DNA of 64,000 bases, taken from contig CANLEE010000001.1 of the NCBI GenBank assembly GCA_947489585.1, positions 186,001 through 250,000 of the forward strand. Reading direction: 5' to 3'. Within the stretch, counting starts at the first letter, position 1. Each line of letters begins with the position of its first letter. The notes below the pieces were generated by a model. It was not told where the DNA came from. It did no database searches and saw only the letters and a list, made by a program, of their open reading frames with translations. The DNA comes from an uncultured Psychroserpens sp. Lineage in GTDB: Bacteria; Bacteroidota; Bacteroidia; Flavobacteriales; Flavobacteriaceae. This document shows, piece after piece, positions 1 through 8,388 of this stretch. Made by a program: the position numbers and the translations under genes.

Positions 1-188
1 TCAGGAAGTTTCACAGCTTTGACAATCACAAAAAAGTATTGACTATTTTTATCAATACACACAAATTGTGGGTGTCGTTTTAACTTGCTATTAATCGCTA
101 CAAATTCAAAACCACGTTGTTCTAAATCTTTGCCAACATGATTCATTGCTAAGTTATGAAGTTCTTGTGGTGTTAAGGCTTTGCTCAT
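1..188 (-). CDS. Conserved small protein, 3' part missing (cut by window edge)
   Basis: An open frame begins with ATG at 188 and runs off the left edge, giving 62 visible residues that start MSKALTPQELHNLAMNHVGK. There is no signal peptide or membrane segment. The visible part is a compact mixed alpha/beta start with a beta hairpin (FVCIDK...YFFVIVKAV). From memory, proteins of this type in flavobacteria are sometimes labelled Na+-NQR subunit F, but no ferredoxin, FAD or NAD motif is visible here, so I do not adopt that name. It lies 20 bases downstream of the DUF4846-like gene on the same strand, but it also has its own promoter-like sequence directly in front of the ATG. Function unknown. 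Confidence 0.7.
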   Translation of the reverse strand, partial: MSKALTPQELHNLAMNHVGKDLEQRGFEFVAINSKLKRHPQFVCIDKNSQYFFVIVKAVKLP

Positions 189-192
189 AGTG

Positions 193-225
193 CAAAGATA
201 CAAACTTGCTATTTAAATCGAACAA
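193..225 (-). promoter_or_regulatory. Candidate Bacteroidota promoter for the gene at 1-188
   Basis: On the minus strand a TTG (223-225) is followed after 22 bases by TATCTTTG (193-200), which fits the Bacteroidota pattern TTG-N17..23-TAnnTTTG. Only four bases separate the -7 element from the ATG at 188, so transcription would start at or inside the start codon. That implies a leaderless mRNA, or a true start further downstream. The promoter overlaps the 3' end of the upstream gene. Confidence 0.55.
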
Positions 226-1075
226 ATTTTGAACTACTAAAGGTATAATTAGATACTGGTATCACAGCATCGCTTTGAAGCTGATACCAAGGTGAAATAT
301 CTAAATCTTCAAGGTTTTTTACTAAATGTACACTTTGAGCAGGTGTATTGCCCTGAAATAACAAGAAGAGCTTCTTCCCTTCGGCATTGACAATTTCGTC
401 ACAAATCATCACAATATGCCCTGGTGAACCGCCTTTAATTAGCATATCACCTACTCTTAAATCACTATCATCAATAGATTTAAGTTCATTATAAAGTGAT
501 AATGTTCCAGAATACATATAAATTAAATTCAAGTACTTATAAAAGTTGTCTTTAGAATGATCAGCACTAGCTGTTTTGCTAAAGCTCACTTTATTTCCAT
601 TAATTTTAGGGCGATATCCTTGGGCATATTTTTGCCATGAGCAGTAGTGACCTGAAGTGAAATTGAATCCAATTTCTGCTTTTCGATTGTTATCCCAAAG
701 GTATTCACTTCTAATTCTAATAAGTGCATCGGCACATTGTTGCAATCCATTTTTTGGCACTGGAATATCTAAAACACCAATATGACCACCTTGCCAGAAA
801 TATTCAGAATCGTCATAGTTAATAATTTTACTTCCGAAGGGCTTCAATTCATAATTCCTAAGATATTCAGCAAAACTTCCCTCTTGATAAGGGACACGTT
901 TATAACCCTCTAAAACCTTAACTCGCGACTTAATAGTTAGACTATCCTTATTAATTAAACTAGTTGTCACTAGCGAGGCTTTAGCCATATTAACTGCAGT
1001 TTTTACAGGTCTAAATTGATAGGCTAAAACAGCCAATAAAATTACAATTAAAGTGGTAAGTACAATTTTCTTCAT
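209..1075 (-). CDS. DUF4846-like exported or membrane-anchored protein
   Basis: 288 residues. Residues 1-22 form a hydrophobic signal or signal-anchor (KKIVLTTLIVILLAVLAYQF) with no lipobox cysteine, so the rest should lie outside the cytoplasmic membrane. The body carries a pattern I associate with DUF4846: a GYKRVPYQEGSFAEYLR segment, then HIGVLDIPV, QQCADALIRIRSEYLW and a FNFTSGHYCSWQKYAQGYRP block. No catalytic function is established for that family as far as I know. The gene lies divergent from the tricorn-like peptidase at 1198 and just upstream of the small gene at the window edge. Family assignment is from recalled motifs, so moderate. Confidence 0.6.
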   Translation of the reverse strand: MKKIVLTTLIVILLAVLAYQFRPVKTAVNMAKASLVTTSLINKDSLTIKSRVKVLEGYKRVPYQEGSFAEYLRNYELKPFGSKIINYDDSEYFWQGGHIGVLDIPVPKNGLQQCADALIRIRSEYLWDNNRKAEIGFNFTSGHYCSWQKYAQGYRPKINGNKVSFSKTASADHSKDNFYKYLNLIYMYSGTLSLYNELKSIDDSDLRVGDMLIKGGSPGHIVMICDEIVNAEGKKLFLLFQGNTPAQSVHLVKNLEDLDISPWYQLQSDAVIPVSNYTFSSSKFVRFK

Positions 1076-1197
1076 AATACATACAACGTCGCACTATAAC
1101 CATTTGTTATAAAACAATTAAAAATGTAATTTTAAGCACTAGCTATTTGTGAAATTATTCTAAATTTTCACGCATCATTAATCAATATATTAACACA

Positions 1198-4100
1198 ATG
1201 AAAGCACTGCACTTAACCCTCATTTTTGTTTCATTTATTTTTAACGGAATACTTTATGGCCAAGAGGCTTATTTTCAAATTGACCCAACCCTATCTCCCG
1301 ATGGTAGCACCATTGTTTTTAGTTATGATGGCGATTTATGGAAAACATCTTCATCTGGAGGAGAAGCCTTACGTTTAACAGCTATGGAAGGTAAAGAGAC
1401 ATTACCACGTATATCTCCTGATGGTAAATGGATAGCCTTTAGTGCTACGCAATATGGCAACAGAGATGTTTATATAATGCCAACAGATGGTGGTGAAATT
1501 AAACAACTTACATTTCACGATACAGCAGATGACGTAGACAGTTGGTCTTGGGATTCTAAACACATTCATTTTACCTCTTCTCGTTATAATCGTTTTAGCG
1601 GCTACAGTGTTGCTATTGATGGTAGTACACCTGTGCGTCTGTTTGAACATTATTTTAATAACGTTCATAATGTCACTACGCACCCAAAAACTGGTGAAAT
1701 CTTCTTCAATGAGAGTTGGGAAAGTAAAAACTTCACACATCGTAAGCGCTATAAAGGGGATTATAATCCTGATATTAAATCTTACAATCCTAAAACAAAC
1801 ACTTATAAAGAATATACGAGTTATAACGGGAAAGATATGTGGGCAACTATTGACAAAAACGGAACTATATTCTTTGCTTCTGATCAAATTAATGGCGAGT
1901 ACAATTTATATACATTTACAAATAACACGAAGACTGTTCTCACAAAATTCAAATCATCAATTGGAAGGCCTCAAGTAAGTGCCAATGGCCAAAAGGTCGT
2001 TTTTACAAAAGACTATCAAATCTTTATATATGATGTAGCCAGTAAAAAATCTAAAAAAATAACTATTAACATTAATAGAAATAATACACTTTCAAAATCA
2101 CAAGACTTTAAAGTCAAAGGCAACATCACTAATTTTGATATCTCCCAAGACCATAAAAAAATTGTGTTTGTGTCTCGAGGAGAATTATTTGTATCTGACA
2201 TAAAAGGAAAATTTGTAAAAAAACTAAATACTTCTCAAGATGAACGTGTTTTAGAAGTATTATGGCTTAAAGACAATAAAACAATTCTATACACTCAAAC
2301 GGCAGATGGGTATCGCAATTTATTTACCATTTCAGCAGATGGTAATGGTAAAGAGAAACGTATCACTAACGAAGCTCAAAACAATGTCAATATACTATTA
2401 GGTCCAAAGTTAGAACAAGCTGTTTATGTAAGTGGGCGTAATGAATTACGTATGCTAGATCTCAGTAATTTTAAAAGTACCACTGTGGTAACAGATGAGT
2501 TTTGGGCCTTGTATGCGCCTTCGCCTCGGTTTTCACCAGATGGGTCTTACTTAGTCTACAATGCATATCGAAACTTTGAACTTGATATATTTACTTACCA
2601 TATTCCTTCAAAGAAAATAACTAACCTTACAAAAACTGGTGTTAATGAGAGTAACCCATTTTGGTCTAAAGATGGCAAGTATATTTATTTTTCAGCTAAT
2701 TTAACCGAGCCTAGTTTCCCTAGAGGAAATGCTAATACTCATATTTATCGAATGGCCTTAGACAAATACGAGGCACCTTTTACTTCTGAAAAATTTGACG
2801 CCCTTTTTAAAGAAGACCCTAAAAAAGAAGACGGCAAAGAGGCTGAAGATAAAGATATTAAAGACAGCATGTCTATAACCATAAATGAAAAAGGCTTAAT
2901 GGATCGTTTAGAGTTAATAAGTCCTGCTTTTGGATCTCAGGGAAATGTATATGAAATTGCAACTGATGACGCTGTCTATCTTTACTATGGTTCAAACCAT
3001 GATGAAGGTAATTTTAATCTTTGGCGAACAGTTATAAAGCCATTTGAGAACAACAAAACTGAAAACGTTGATAAGCAGCGTAACGGAGGGGTATATATTG
3101 TAAGTGCAAAAGACAAGCACTATATATTAATTAATGGAGCAATACATACCTTAAATCCTGCTTCTAACAAGCTTAAAAAAATTGAGATTGATGCTACATT
3201 TCAGAAAAACCTAGTGAATGAATTTAACCAAATGTTTCATGAAGCATGGGCAGGTTTTGAATCTAATTTCTATGATGAGAATTTCCATGGAGAAAACTGG
3301 CAAAAACTAAGAGATAAATATGCGTCCTTTTTACCGTATATAACCAAACGTTCACAATTAAGTTTATTATTTAATGATATGCTAGGTGAACTTAACACGT
3401 CTCATTTTGGATTCAGAACACGCGGACAAGAAAACAATACTTACTATGGAAGTCGAACACAAGAAACAGGAATTATATTCTCTAAATCTAATCCGTATAT
3501 GGTTGAACGCATTGTTTCCAAAAGCCCGACTGATATTACAGGAAAAGATATAAAACCTGGTGACATCCTTATAAGTGTAAATGGTCAAGCTATTGATACT
3601 AAAATGAACCGTGAAACCTATTTTTCAAAACCTTCTCTAGAAAAAGAACTACAACTCAATTTTAGCAGAAATGGTCAAACAAACACTGTAAATATCCATC
3701 CTATTTCAACTCGAAATTTAAGAGGTTTATTATATGATGAATGGGTTGCTAAAAATCAATCTTATGTGGATAGTAAAAGTGGACACAAAATTGCATACGT
3801 TCATATGAAAAATATGGGTGGCGGGCAATTAAACAACTTTAAACGTGAAATGGTTTCTGAAACTTATAATAGAGATGCTCTTATTTTAGATTTAAGAAAT
3901 AATACAGGCGGAAATGTTCATGATGATGTCTTACAGTTCTTATCTCAGAAACCTTATGCACAATGGAAATATAGAGAAGGAAAATTAGCACCTCAACCAA
4001 ATTTTGGACCAGCCGCAAAACCTATCATTATTTTAATTAACGAACAAACACTTAGTGATGCCGAAGTCACTTCTGCAGGATTTAAAGAACTAGGTTTAGG

Positions 4101-4341
4101 TAAAGTGATAGGAACAGAGTCTTACCGCTGGATTATTTTTACTTCAGGAGCAGGTCTTGTTGATGGATCCTTTTATAGGTTACCATCTTGGGGCTGTTAT
4201 GCATTAAATGGAGATAATTTAGAGAAGACAGGTGTTGTTCCAGATATTTATGTCAAAGAAACATTTGATGATCGATTAAATGGTAACCAACCACAATTGG
4301 ACAAAGCCATTGAAGAAATTATGAAAAATTTGAAAAACTAA
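1198..4341 (+). CDS. Secreted tricorn-like S41 serine peptidase
   Basis: 1047 residues with a cleavable signal peptide (cut near ILYGQ-EAYF, residue 22). Residues about 30-540 are a TolB/WD-like beta-propeller with repeated 'SPDGK.IAF' blades. A tricorn-type core follows, with FHEAW giving the candidate catalytic His681, then a PDZ domain near 755-830 (GIIF...IKPGDILISVNGQAI). The S41 domain runs to the C-terminus, with candidate nucleophile Ser953 in EQTLSDAE. This is the domain order of the tricorn protease, which trims peptides released by larger proteases. Here the signal peptide puts it in the periplasm, so a role in peptide breakdown in the envelope is likely. It is followed after 3 bases by a cupin lipoprotein gene, probably in the same transcript. 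Confidence 0.88.
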   Translation: MKALHLTLIFVSFIFNGILYGQEAYFQIDPTLSPDGSTIVFSYDGDLWKTSSSGGEALRLTAMEGKETLPRISPDGKWIAFSATQYGNRDVYIMPTDGGEIKQLTFHDTADDVDSWSWDSKHIHFTSSRYNRFSGYSVAIDGSTPVRLFEHYFNNVHNVTTHPKTGEIFFNESWESKNFTHRKRYKGDYNPDIKSYNPKTNTYKEYTSYNGKDMWATIDKNGTIFFASDQINGEYNLYTFTNNTKTVLTKFKSSIGRPQVSANGQKVVFTKDYQIFIYDVASKKSKKITININRNNTLSKSQDFKVKGNITNFDISQDHKKIVFVSRGELFVSDIKGKFVKKLNTSQDERVLEVLWLKDNKTILYTQTADGYRNLFTISADGNGKEKRITNEAQNNVNILLGPKLEQAVYVSGRNELRMLDLSNFKSTTVVTDEFWALYAPSPRFSPDGSYLVYNAYRNFELDIFTYHIPSKKITNLTKTGVNESNPFWSKDGKYIYFSANLTEPSFPRGNANTHIYRMALDKYEAPFTSEKFDALFKEDPKKEDGKEAEDKDIKDSMSITINEKGLMDRLELISPAFGSQGNVYEIATDDAVYLYYGSNHDEGNFNLWRTVIKPFENNKTENVDKQRNGGVYIVSAKDKHYILINGAIHTLNPASNKLKKIEIDATFQKNLVNEFNQMFHEAWAGFESNFYDENFHGENWQKLRDKYASFLPYITKRSQLSLLFNDMLGELNTSHFGFRTRGQENNTYYGSRTQETGIIFSKSNPYMVERIVSKSPTDITGKDIKPGDILISVNGQAIDTKMNRETYFSKPSLEKELQLNFSRNGQTNTVNIHPISTRNLRGLLYDEWVAKNQSYVDSKSGHKIAYVHMKNMGGGQLNNFKREMVSETYNRDALILDLRNNTGGNVHDDVLQFLSQKPYAQWKYREGKLAPQPNFGPAAKPIIILINEQTLSDAEVTSAGFKELGLGKVIGTESYRWIIFTSGAGLVDGSFYRLPSWGCYALNGDNLEKTGVVPDIYVKETFDDRLNGNQPQLDKAIEEIMKNLKN

Positions 4342-4344
4342 ATC

Positions 4345-4746
4345 ATGGCCAAGTTCTTTAAGCAATACTCAATAAAACAATTTCAATATGTAACTTATGT
4401 TTTTGTTTTACTACTAATAGTTAGTTGCAAAAACGAAAACACTTTACCAGACCCTTTAGAAGCTGGTTGGAATAATGAAGCTGTTTGCGAGCTTGTTGAT
4501 GATAATGAAAATGTAAGAGTTTTAAGATGTACGTTTCCTCCTGGCGTTGGTCATGAGCGCCATTACCACAATCCACATTTTGGCTATACGCTTGCTGGAA
4601 GCACCTTTAGAATTAAAGACACTACAGGTACTAGAGAGGTCAATATCCCAACGGGTTATAGTTTTAATAATGATCGTATTGAATGGCATGAGGCACTTAA
4701 TATTGGAGATAGTACAGCTGTCTTTTTAATTATAGAATACAAATAA
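4345..4746 (+). CDS. Cupin-domain lipoprotein
   Basis: 133 residues. Residues 10-30 are hydrophobic and end in a lipobox LIVSC, so the protein is probably lipid-anchored. The rest is a single small cupin barrel: motif 1 is visible as PPGVGHERHYHNPHFGYTLAG, with three to four histidines suited to metal binding, and a second motif as RIEWHEALNIGD. Small single-domain cupins have many functions (sugar, metal or small-molecule binding, dioxygenase), so no substrate can be assigned. Only 3 bases separate it from the tricorn-like gene, so the two are likely co-transcribed. Confidence 0.75.
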   Translation: MAKFFKQYSIKQFQYVTYVFVLLLIVSCKNENTLPDPLEAGWNNEAVCELVDDNENVRVLRCTFPPGVGHERHYHNPHFGYTLAGSTFRIKDTTGTREVNIPTGYSFNNDRIEWHEALNIGDSTAVFLIIEYK

Positions 4747-4750
4747 GTAT

Positions 4751-4861
4751 ATGAACGGATTTGATATTGTAATGGTGATTGCCATTATACTCTTTGCTAG
4801 ATTAGGAGTACGATTGGTAACGGGTTATATCAAAATGAAAAAGGAAGATAATAAAGAATAA
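4751..4861 (+). CDS. Tiny single-span membrane protein (36 residues)
   Basis: An ATG at 4751, 4 bases after the cupin gene stop, opens a 36-codon frame that ends just before the terminator at 4878. The product begins MNGFDIVMVIAIILFARLGV: one hydrophobic helix followed by a basic/acidic tail (KMKKEDNKE). Position, spacing and composition fit a real third gene in the tricorn-cupin transcript, but a frame this short has little statistical weight and I recognise no family. Confidence 0.4.
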   Translation: MNGFDIVMVIAIILFARLGVRLVTGYIKMKKEDNKE

Positions 4862-4877
4862 CCTTTAATAAAAAAAA

Positions 4878-4896
4878 CCAACTCGTAACGAGTTGG
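4878..4896. terminator. Bidirectional intrinsic terminator
   Basis: Perfect 8-bp stem (CCAACTCG / CGAGTTGG) with a TAA loop, an A-run on the left and a T-run on the right. It sits between the convergent tricorn/cupin transcript and the end of nqrF, and can stop both. Confidence 0.88.
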
Positions 4897-4924
4897 TTTT
4901 TTTATATGATATAATATGTAGTGA

Positions 4925-6235
4925 CTATCCACCAAAGTCATCGAATCTAATATTTTCATCGTCTATACCAAAATCCTCTCCCATTTTTTGAACGGCTTGG
5001 TTCATTAGTGGAGGTCCACAGAAGTACAATTCAATATCTTCTGGTGATTCATGCTTTGATAAATATTGGTCTATTACCACTTGGTGAATAAAACCTATAA
5101 ATCCGTCTCCATCTTCATCATTAATATCTTTTTTAACCTTCCAATTATCTTGTTCCATTGGTTCTGACAAAGCTAGATAGAATTTAAAGTTTGGAAAATC
5201 TTTTTCTAGCGCTCTAAAATAATGTATATAAAAGAGTTCGGCTTTAGAACGCCCGCCATACCAATATGTTACTTTACGCCCCGTTTTGATTGTTCTAAAT
5301 AATTCATATAAATGAGAACGCATTGGAGCCATACCTGCTCCACCACCAACGTATAACATTTCGGCTTCAGACTCATTGATAAAAAATTCACCATAAGGTC
5401 CAGAAATTGTTACTTTATCGCCTTCTTTTTGGTTAAAAATGTATGATGATGCAATGCCAGGATTCACATCCATCCATCCACCTTTGGCACGATCAAAAGG
5501 AGGTGTAGCGATACGAACATTAAGCATGATTTTTCTTCCTTCAGCAGGATAAGAAGCCATAGAATATGCTCTTTCAACAGTTTCTGTATTCTTCATTACT
5601 AAAGGCCAAAGTCCAAATTTTTCCCAATCTGCTTTAAATTTATCTGGCTCTCCAGGATGATCTTCAGGATGCGCTGTAACATCCATTTCAGAATATTTAA
5701 CTTCAATTTCTGGAATTTCAATCTGAATATAACCTCCAGCTTTATAGCCCATATCTTCTGGAATTTCAACAATAAACTCCTTAATAAACGTAGCTACGTT
5801 ATAATTAGACACAACCGTTGCTTCCCATTTTTTAATTCCGAAAATTTCTTCAGGAATTGTGATTTCCATATCCTGTTTCACTTTCACTTGACAAGATAAA
5901 CGTGCACCATGTGCTAATTCTTTTCTGCTGAAATGAGGTGTTTCTGTAGGCAATGCTTCTCCACCGCCTGAAAGGACGTGACACTCGCATTGAATACAAG
6001 TTCCACCACCACCACAAGCTGATGGCAAGAATATTTTTTCACCTCCTAATGTAGACAACAATGTACTTCCTGAGGCTACTTCTATTTCGCGTTCACCATT
6101 AATTTTAATCTTTACTGGGCCAGATGGTGATAATTTTTGTTTTACAAACAATAACAAACTTACTAGTACTAAAGTTACTATTAAAAACGCTGCTACTGTT
6201 GCTAAAATTGTTCCTAATGTTCCTGCTAAAATCAT
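4925..6235 (-). CDS. nqrF: Na+-translocating NADH:quinone reductase subunit F
   Basis: 436 residues; the NADH-oxidising entry subunit of Na+-NQR. One N-terminal membrane helix (3-30) is followed by a plant-type 2Fe-2S domain with ligands Cys74, Cys80, Cys83 and Cys115 (the CGGGGTCIQC motif plus SCQV). Next is an FAD-binding domain with RAYSMASYP, and an NAD-binding domain starting with GGGAGMAPMRS and ending in a CGPPLMNQA motif and an aromatic-containing tail. All expected redox residues are present and the length is normal. It is the last gene of nqrABCDEF, with 1 base between it and nqrE. It passes electrons from NADH through FAD and the Fe-S centre to the membrane flavins. Confidence 0.97.
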   Translation of the reverse strand: MILAGTLGTILATVAAFLIVTLVLVSLLLFVKQKLSPSGPVKIKINGEREIEVASGSTLLSTLGGEKIFLPSACGGGGTCIQCECHVLSGGGEALPTETPHFSRKELAHGARLSCQVKVKQDMEITIPEEIFGIKKWEATVVSNYNVATFIKEFIVEIPEDMGYKAGGYIQIEIPEIEVKYSEMDVTAHPEDHPGEPDKFKADWEKFGLWPLVMKNTETVERAYSMASYPAEGRKIMLNVRIATPPFDRAKGGWMDVNPGIASSYIFNQKEGDKVTISGPYGEFFINESEAEMLYVGGGAGMAPMRSHLYELFRTIKTGRKVTYWYGGRSKAELFYIHYFRALEKDFPNFKFYLALSEPMEQDNWKVKKDINDEDGDGFIGFIHQVVIDQYLSKHESPEDIELYFCGPPLMNQAVQKMGEDFGIDDENIRFDDFGG

Positions 6236-6236
6236 A

Positions 6237-6950
6237 CTACTCTTCTATTTTAGTGTTATTAGCTAATTCTGTATTGTCTCCAGTTGGAATTACTTTGACT
6301 TCAACTGTTGTTGCTTCTGTTGCTTCTTCATCACCTCCAGTTAGCATACCACCAAAGCTCATAAAACCAATAGCCATAAGTCCGGTGATAATAAATGTAA
6401 TTCCAAGCCCTCTTAATGCTGGTGGCACATTTGAATATCTAATTTTCTCACGAATAGCAGCAATCGCTAAAATGGCTAAAAACCATCCAATACCAGAGCC
6501 AACACCATAGTTTAAAGCTAATCCTAAGGTTTCAATTTCACGAGATTGCATAAACAACGAACCACCTAAGATTGCACAGTTTACTGCAATTAATGGTAAG
6601 AAAATACCAAGTGAATTATATAATGAAGGAGAAAATTTCTCCACGACTATTTCTACCAATTGCACCATGGTTGCAATGGTTGCAATAAACATGATGAATG
6701 ATAAGAAACTTAAATCATAATCTGCATATTCTGCACCTAGCCAAGATAATGCGCCAGGTTGCAAAACATATTGATCTAATAACCAGTTTAAAGGTACAGT
6801 GATTGCTAGTACAAATATTACTGCGGCACCCAGACCAACAGCTGTAGATACTTTTTTAGATACGGCTAGATAAGAACACATCCCAAGGAATGTTGCAAAT
6901 ACCATGTTATCTATAAATATTGATTTGAAAAATAATTCTATATGTTCCAT
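6237..6950 (-). CDS. nqrE: Na+-translocating NADH:quinone reductase subunit E
   Basis: 237 residues, mostly six hydrophobic helices, beginning [20 protein letters not shown], which is the conserved NqrE start. NqrE and NqrD are homologous membrane subunits arranged with opposite topology, and together hold an iron centre in the membrane. The C-terminal 35 or so residues ([15 protein letters not shown]...) form an acidic, low-complexity, probably unstructured tail, making the protein a little longer than the usual length of about 200 residues. It lies between nqrD and nqrF; the 37-base gap to nqrD holds a small hairpin. Confidence 0.96.
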   Translation of the reverse strand: MEHIELFFKSIFIDNMVFATFLGMCSYLAVSKKVSTAVGLGAAVIFVLAITVPLNWLLDQYVLQPGALSWLGAEYADYDLSFLSFIMFIATIATMVQLVEIVVEKFSPSLYNSLGIFLPLIAVNCAILGGSLFMQSREIETLGLALNYGVGSGIGWFLAILAIAAIREKIRYSNVPPALRGLGITFIITGLMAIGFMSFGGMLTGGDEEATEATTVEVKVIPTGDNTELANNTKIEE

Positions 6951-6964
6951 ATGCTTTGAGTTTA

Positions 6965-6981
6965 AGTCCTAATTAAGGACT
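6965..6981 (-). other. Small inverted repeat between nqrD and nqrE
   Basis: AGTCCT-AATTA-AGGACT forms a 6-bp stem in the only sizeable gap (37 bases) inside the nqr operon. There is no U-run, so it is not a terminator. It could mark an RNA processing or stability site; its function is a guess. Confidence 0.3.
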
Positions 6982-6987
6982 AGACTT

Positions 6988-7632
6988 TTAATCTTCTACT
7001 AAATCTTTATTTCTTGTACGTTGTACCCAAATGATAATACCTACGACAATTAATGCCATTGGTGATAATAACATGAATCCGTTATTTTCATAACCAAATG
7101 CGTATAATCCAGTTTTTTCAATTGGGTCTCCAAGTACAGGGATTCCTAATAATGTTCCAGAACCTAAAAGTTCTCTAAAGAATCCTACTATAATCAATAT
7201 TACTGCATATCCTAAAGCATTACCAATCCCATCTAAAAACGATCTCCAAGGACCATTTCCTAAAGCAAAAGCTTCAAAACGTCCCATGATAATACAGTTG
7301 GTAATAATTAATCCAACAAAAACAGAAAGTGTTTTACTTAATTCATAAGCAAAAGCTTTCAGAACCAAATCTACTATAATAACTAAAGTTGCAACGACGA
7401 TAAGTTGCACAATAATTCTAATTTTTGAAGGAATGATATTTCGCATTAAAGAGATCACTACATTACCTACACCTAATACAAATAATACAGATATAGACAT
7501 TACAATTGATGCCTCTAGCTCTGCAGTAATTGCTAAAGCTGAACAAATACCTAATACTTGAATCGTAATTGGATTATTATCTGCTAATGGATCTTTTATT
7601 AAAGCTGCGTCTTTTTTTGAAAGTAAGCCCAT
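6988..7632 (-). CDS. nqrD: Na+-translocating NADH:quinone reductase subunit D
   Basis: 214 residues with six hydrophobic segments and typical NqrD/RnfE features: NPITIQVLGICSALAIT near the N-terminus and ITNCIIMGRFEAFA in the middle, with the conserved cysteines of the NqrD/E family that contribute to the intramembrane iron site. The length is normal. It follows nqrC with a 4-base gap, so translation is probably coupled. It acts in the cytoplasmic membrane as part of the Na+ translocation pathway. Confidence 0.97.
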   Translation of the reverse strand: MGLLSKKDAALIKDPLADNNPITIQVLGICSALAITAELEASIVMSISVLFVLGVGNVVISLMRNIIPSKIRIIVQLIVVATLVIIVDLVLKAFAYELSKTLSVFVGLIITNCIIMGRFEAFALGNGPWRSFLDGIGNALGYAVILIIVGFFRELLGSGTLLGIPVLGDPIEKTGLYAFGYENNGFMLLSPMALIVVGIIIWVQRTRNKDLVED

Positions 7633-7636
7633 ACTA

Positions 7637-8386
7637 TTATTGTTTTAAAGTTTTAAAGTAAGGTACATAAAGCTTCAAGTCACTTCTTATCATTGCTGAT
7701 ACACCATCACCTGTAATCGTAGCTCCTGCAATAGCATCTACCTCATTATCTGTTTTATCGTTGTTCTTAGGGTCTGCATTTCCTTTGGCAACATTAATAC
7801 CTTTAAAATTACCATTAGACATTAAATGCTCACCAATAAAATCGTCCATAAAGAAACGTTGTTTGATGTTAGCACCTAGACCAGGTGTTTCTCCTTTGTG
7901 ATCAAAGTATGCACCTTGTACTACCATGTTTTCATCCATAGCTACATAAGCCCAAATTGCATCCCAAAGCCCTTTACCTCTAATTGGAGCGATATAATAT
8001 TTCTTGCCTTTTTCATCTTCACCTACAAATAAAGGCAATTGTCTAGCTTCACCTGCTTTTGCTTTCGCTTGTTCTTTCTTTACGTCAATTAAGTAGGCTT
8101 GATTATTTTCAGTAAACTTACCATCTGAACTTACAACCAATTGCTTCTTGATGTATTTTTTAAATAACTCTGGTGCTTCATCTGTAGACACAAAATTTGC
8201 ACTTGTATCATCATTATTATTGATTCCCATAGCATAGAGAATGTTTTGTTGCTTCTCTATTTCTTCATTAACGGTAATCATTGGTTTTGTCCAACCAAAT
8301 AAGCCAGCTAATATAACACCTACTACAACTACCATTGCAATAGCAAAAATAATAGTGTATGAATTTTTGTCTGTTCTCTTTTCCAT
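7637..8386 (-). CDS. nqrC: Na+-translocating NADH:quinone reductase subunit C
   Basis: 249 residues: one N-terminal membrane helix (13-32) and a periplasmic FMN-binding domain. The covalent flavinylation motif reads DAIAGATIT, placing the FMN-bearing threonine at Thr225, the final T of the GATxT motif. The family usually has Ser or Thr where Ala220 is found here, which should be tolerated because the D...GATxT core is intact. FMN is attached by ApbE, whose gene is not in this window. It lies 2 bases after nqrB. Confidence 0.97.
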   Translation of the reverse strand: MEKRTDKNSYTIIFAIAMVVVVGVILAGLFGWTKPMITVNEEIEKQQNILYAMGINNNDDTSANFVSTDEAPELFKKYIKKQLVVSSDGKFTENNQAYLIDVKKEQAKAKAGEARQLPLFVGEDEKGKKYYIAPIRGKGLWDAIWAYVAMDENMVVQGAYFDHKGETPGLGANIKQRFFMDDFIGEHLMSNGNFKGINVAKGNADPKNNDKTDNEVDAIAGATITGDGVSAMIRSDLKLYVPYFKTLKQ

Positions 8387-8388
8387 CG

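Noticed and set aside
1..188. Naming the left-edge gene as Na+-NQR subunit F
   Set aside because: A full nqrF is present at 4925-6235 and the left-edge fragment shows no Fe-S, FAD or NAD motif.
1402..1887. 161-codon minus-strand frame
   Set aside because: Lies inside the tricorn-like gene, lacks any family signature, and the plus-strand product has clear domains.
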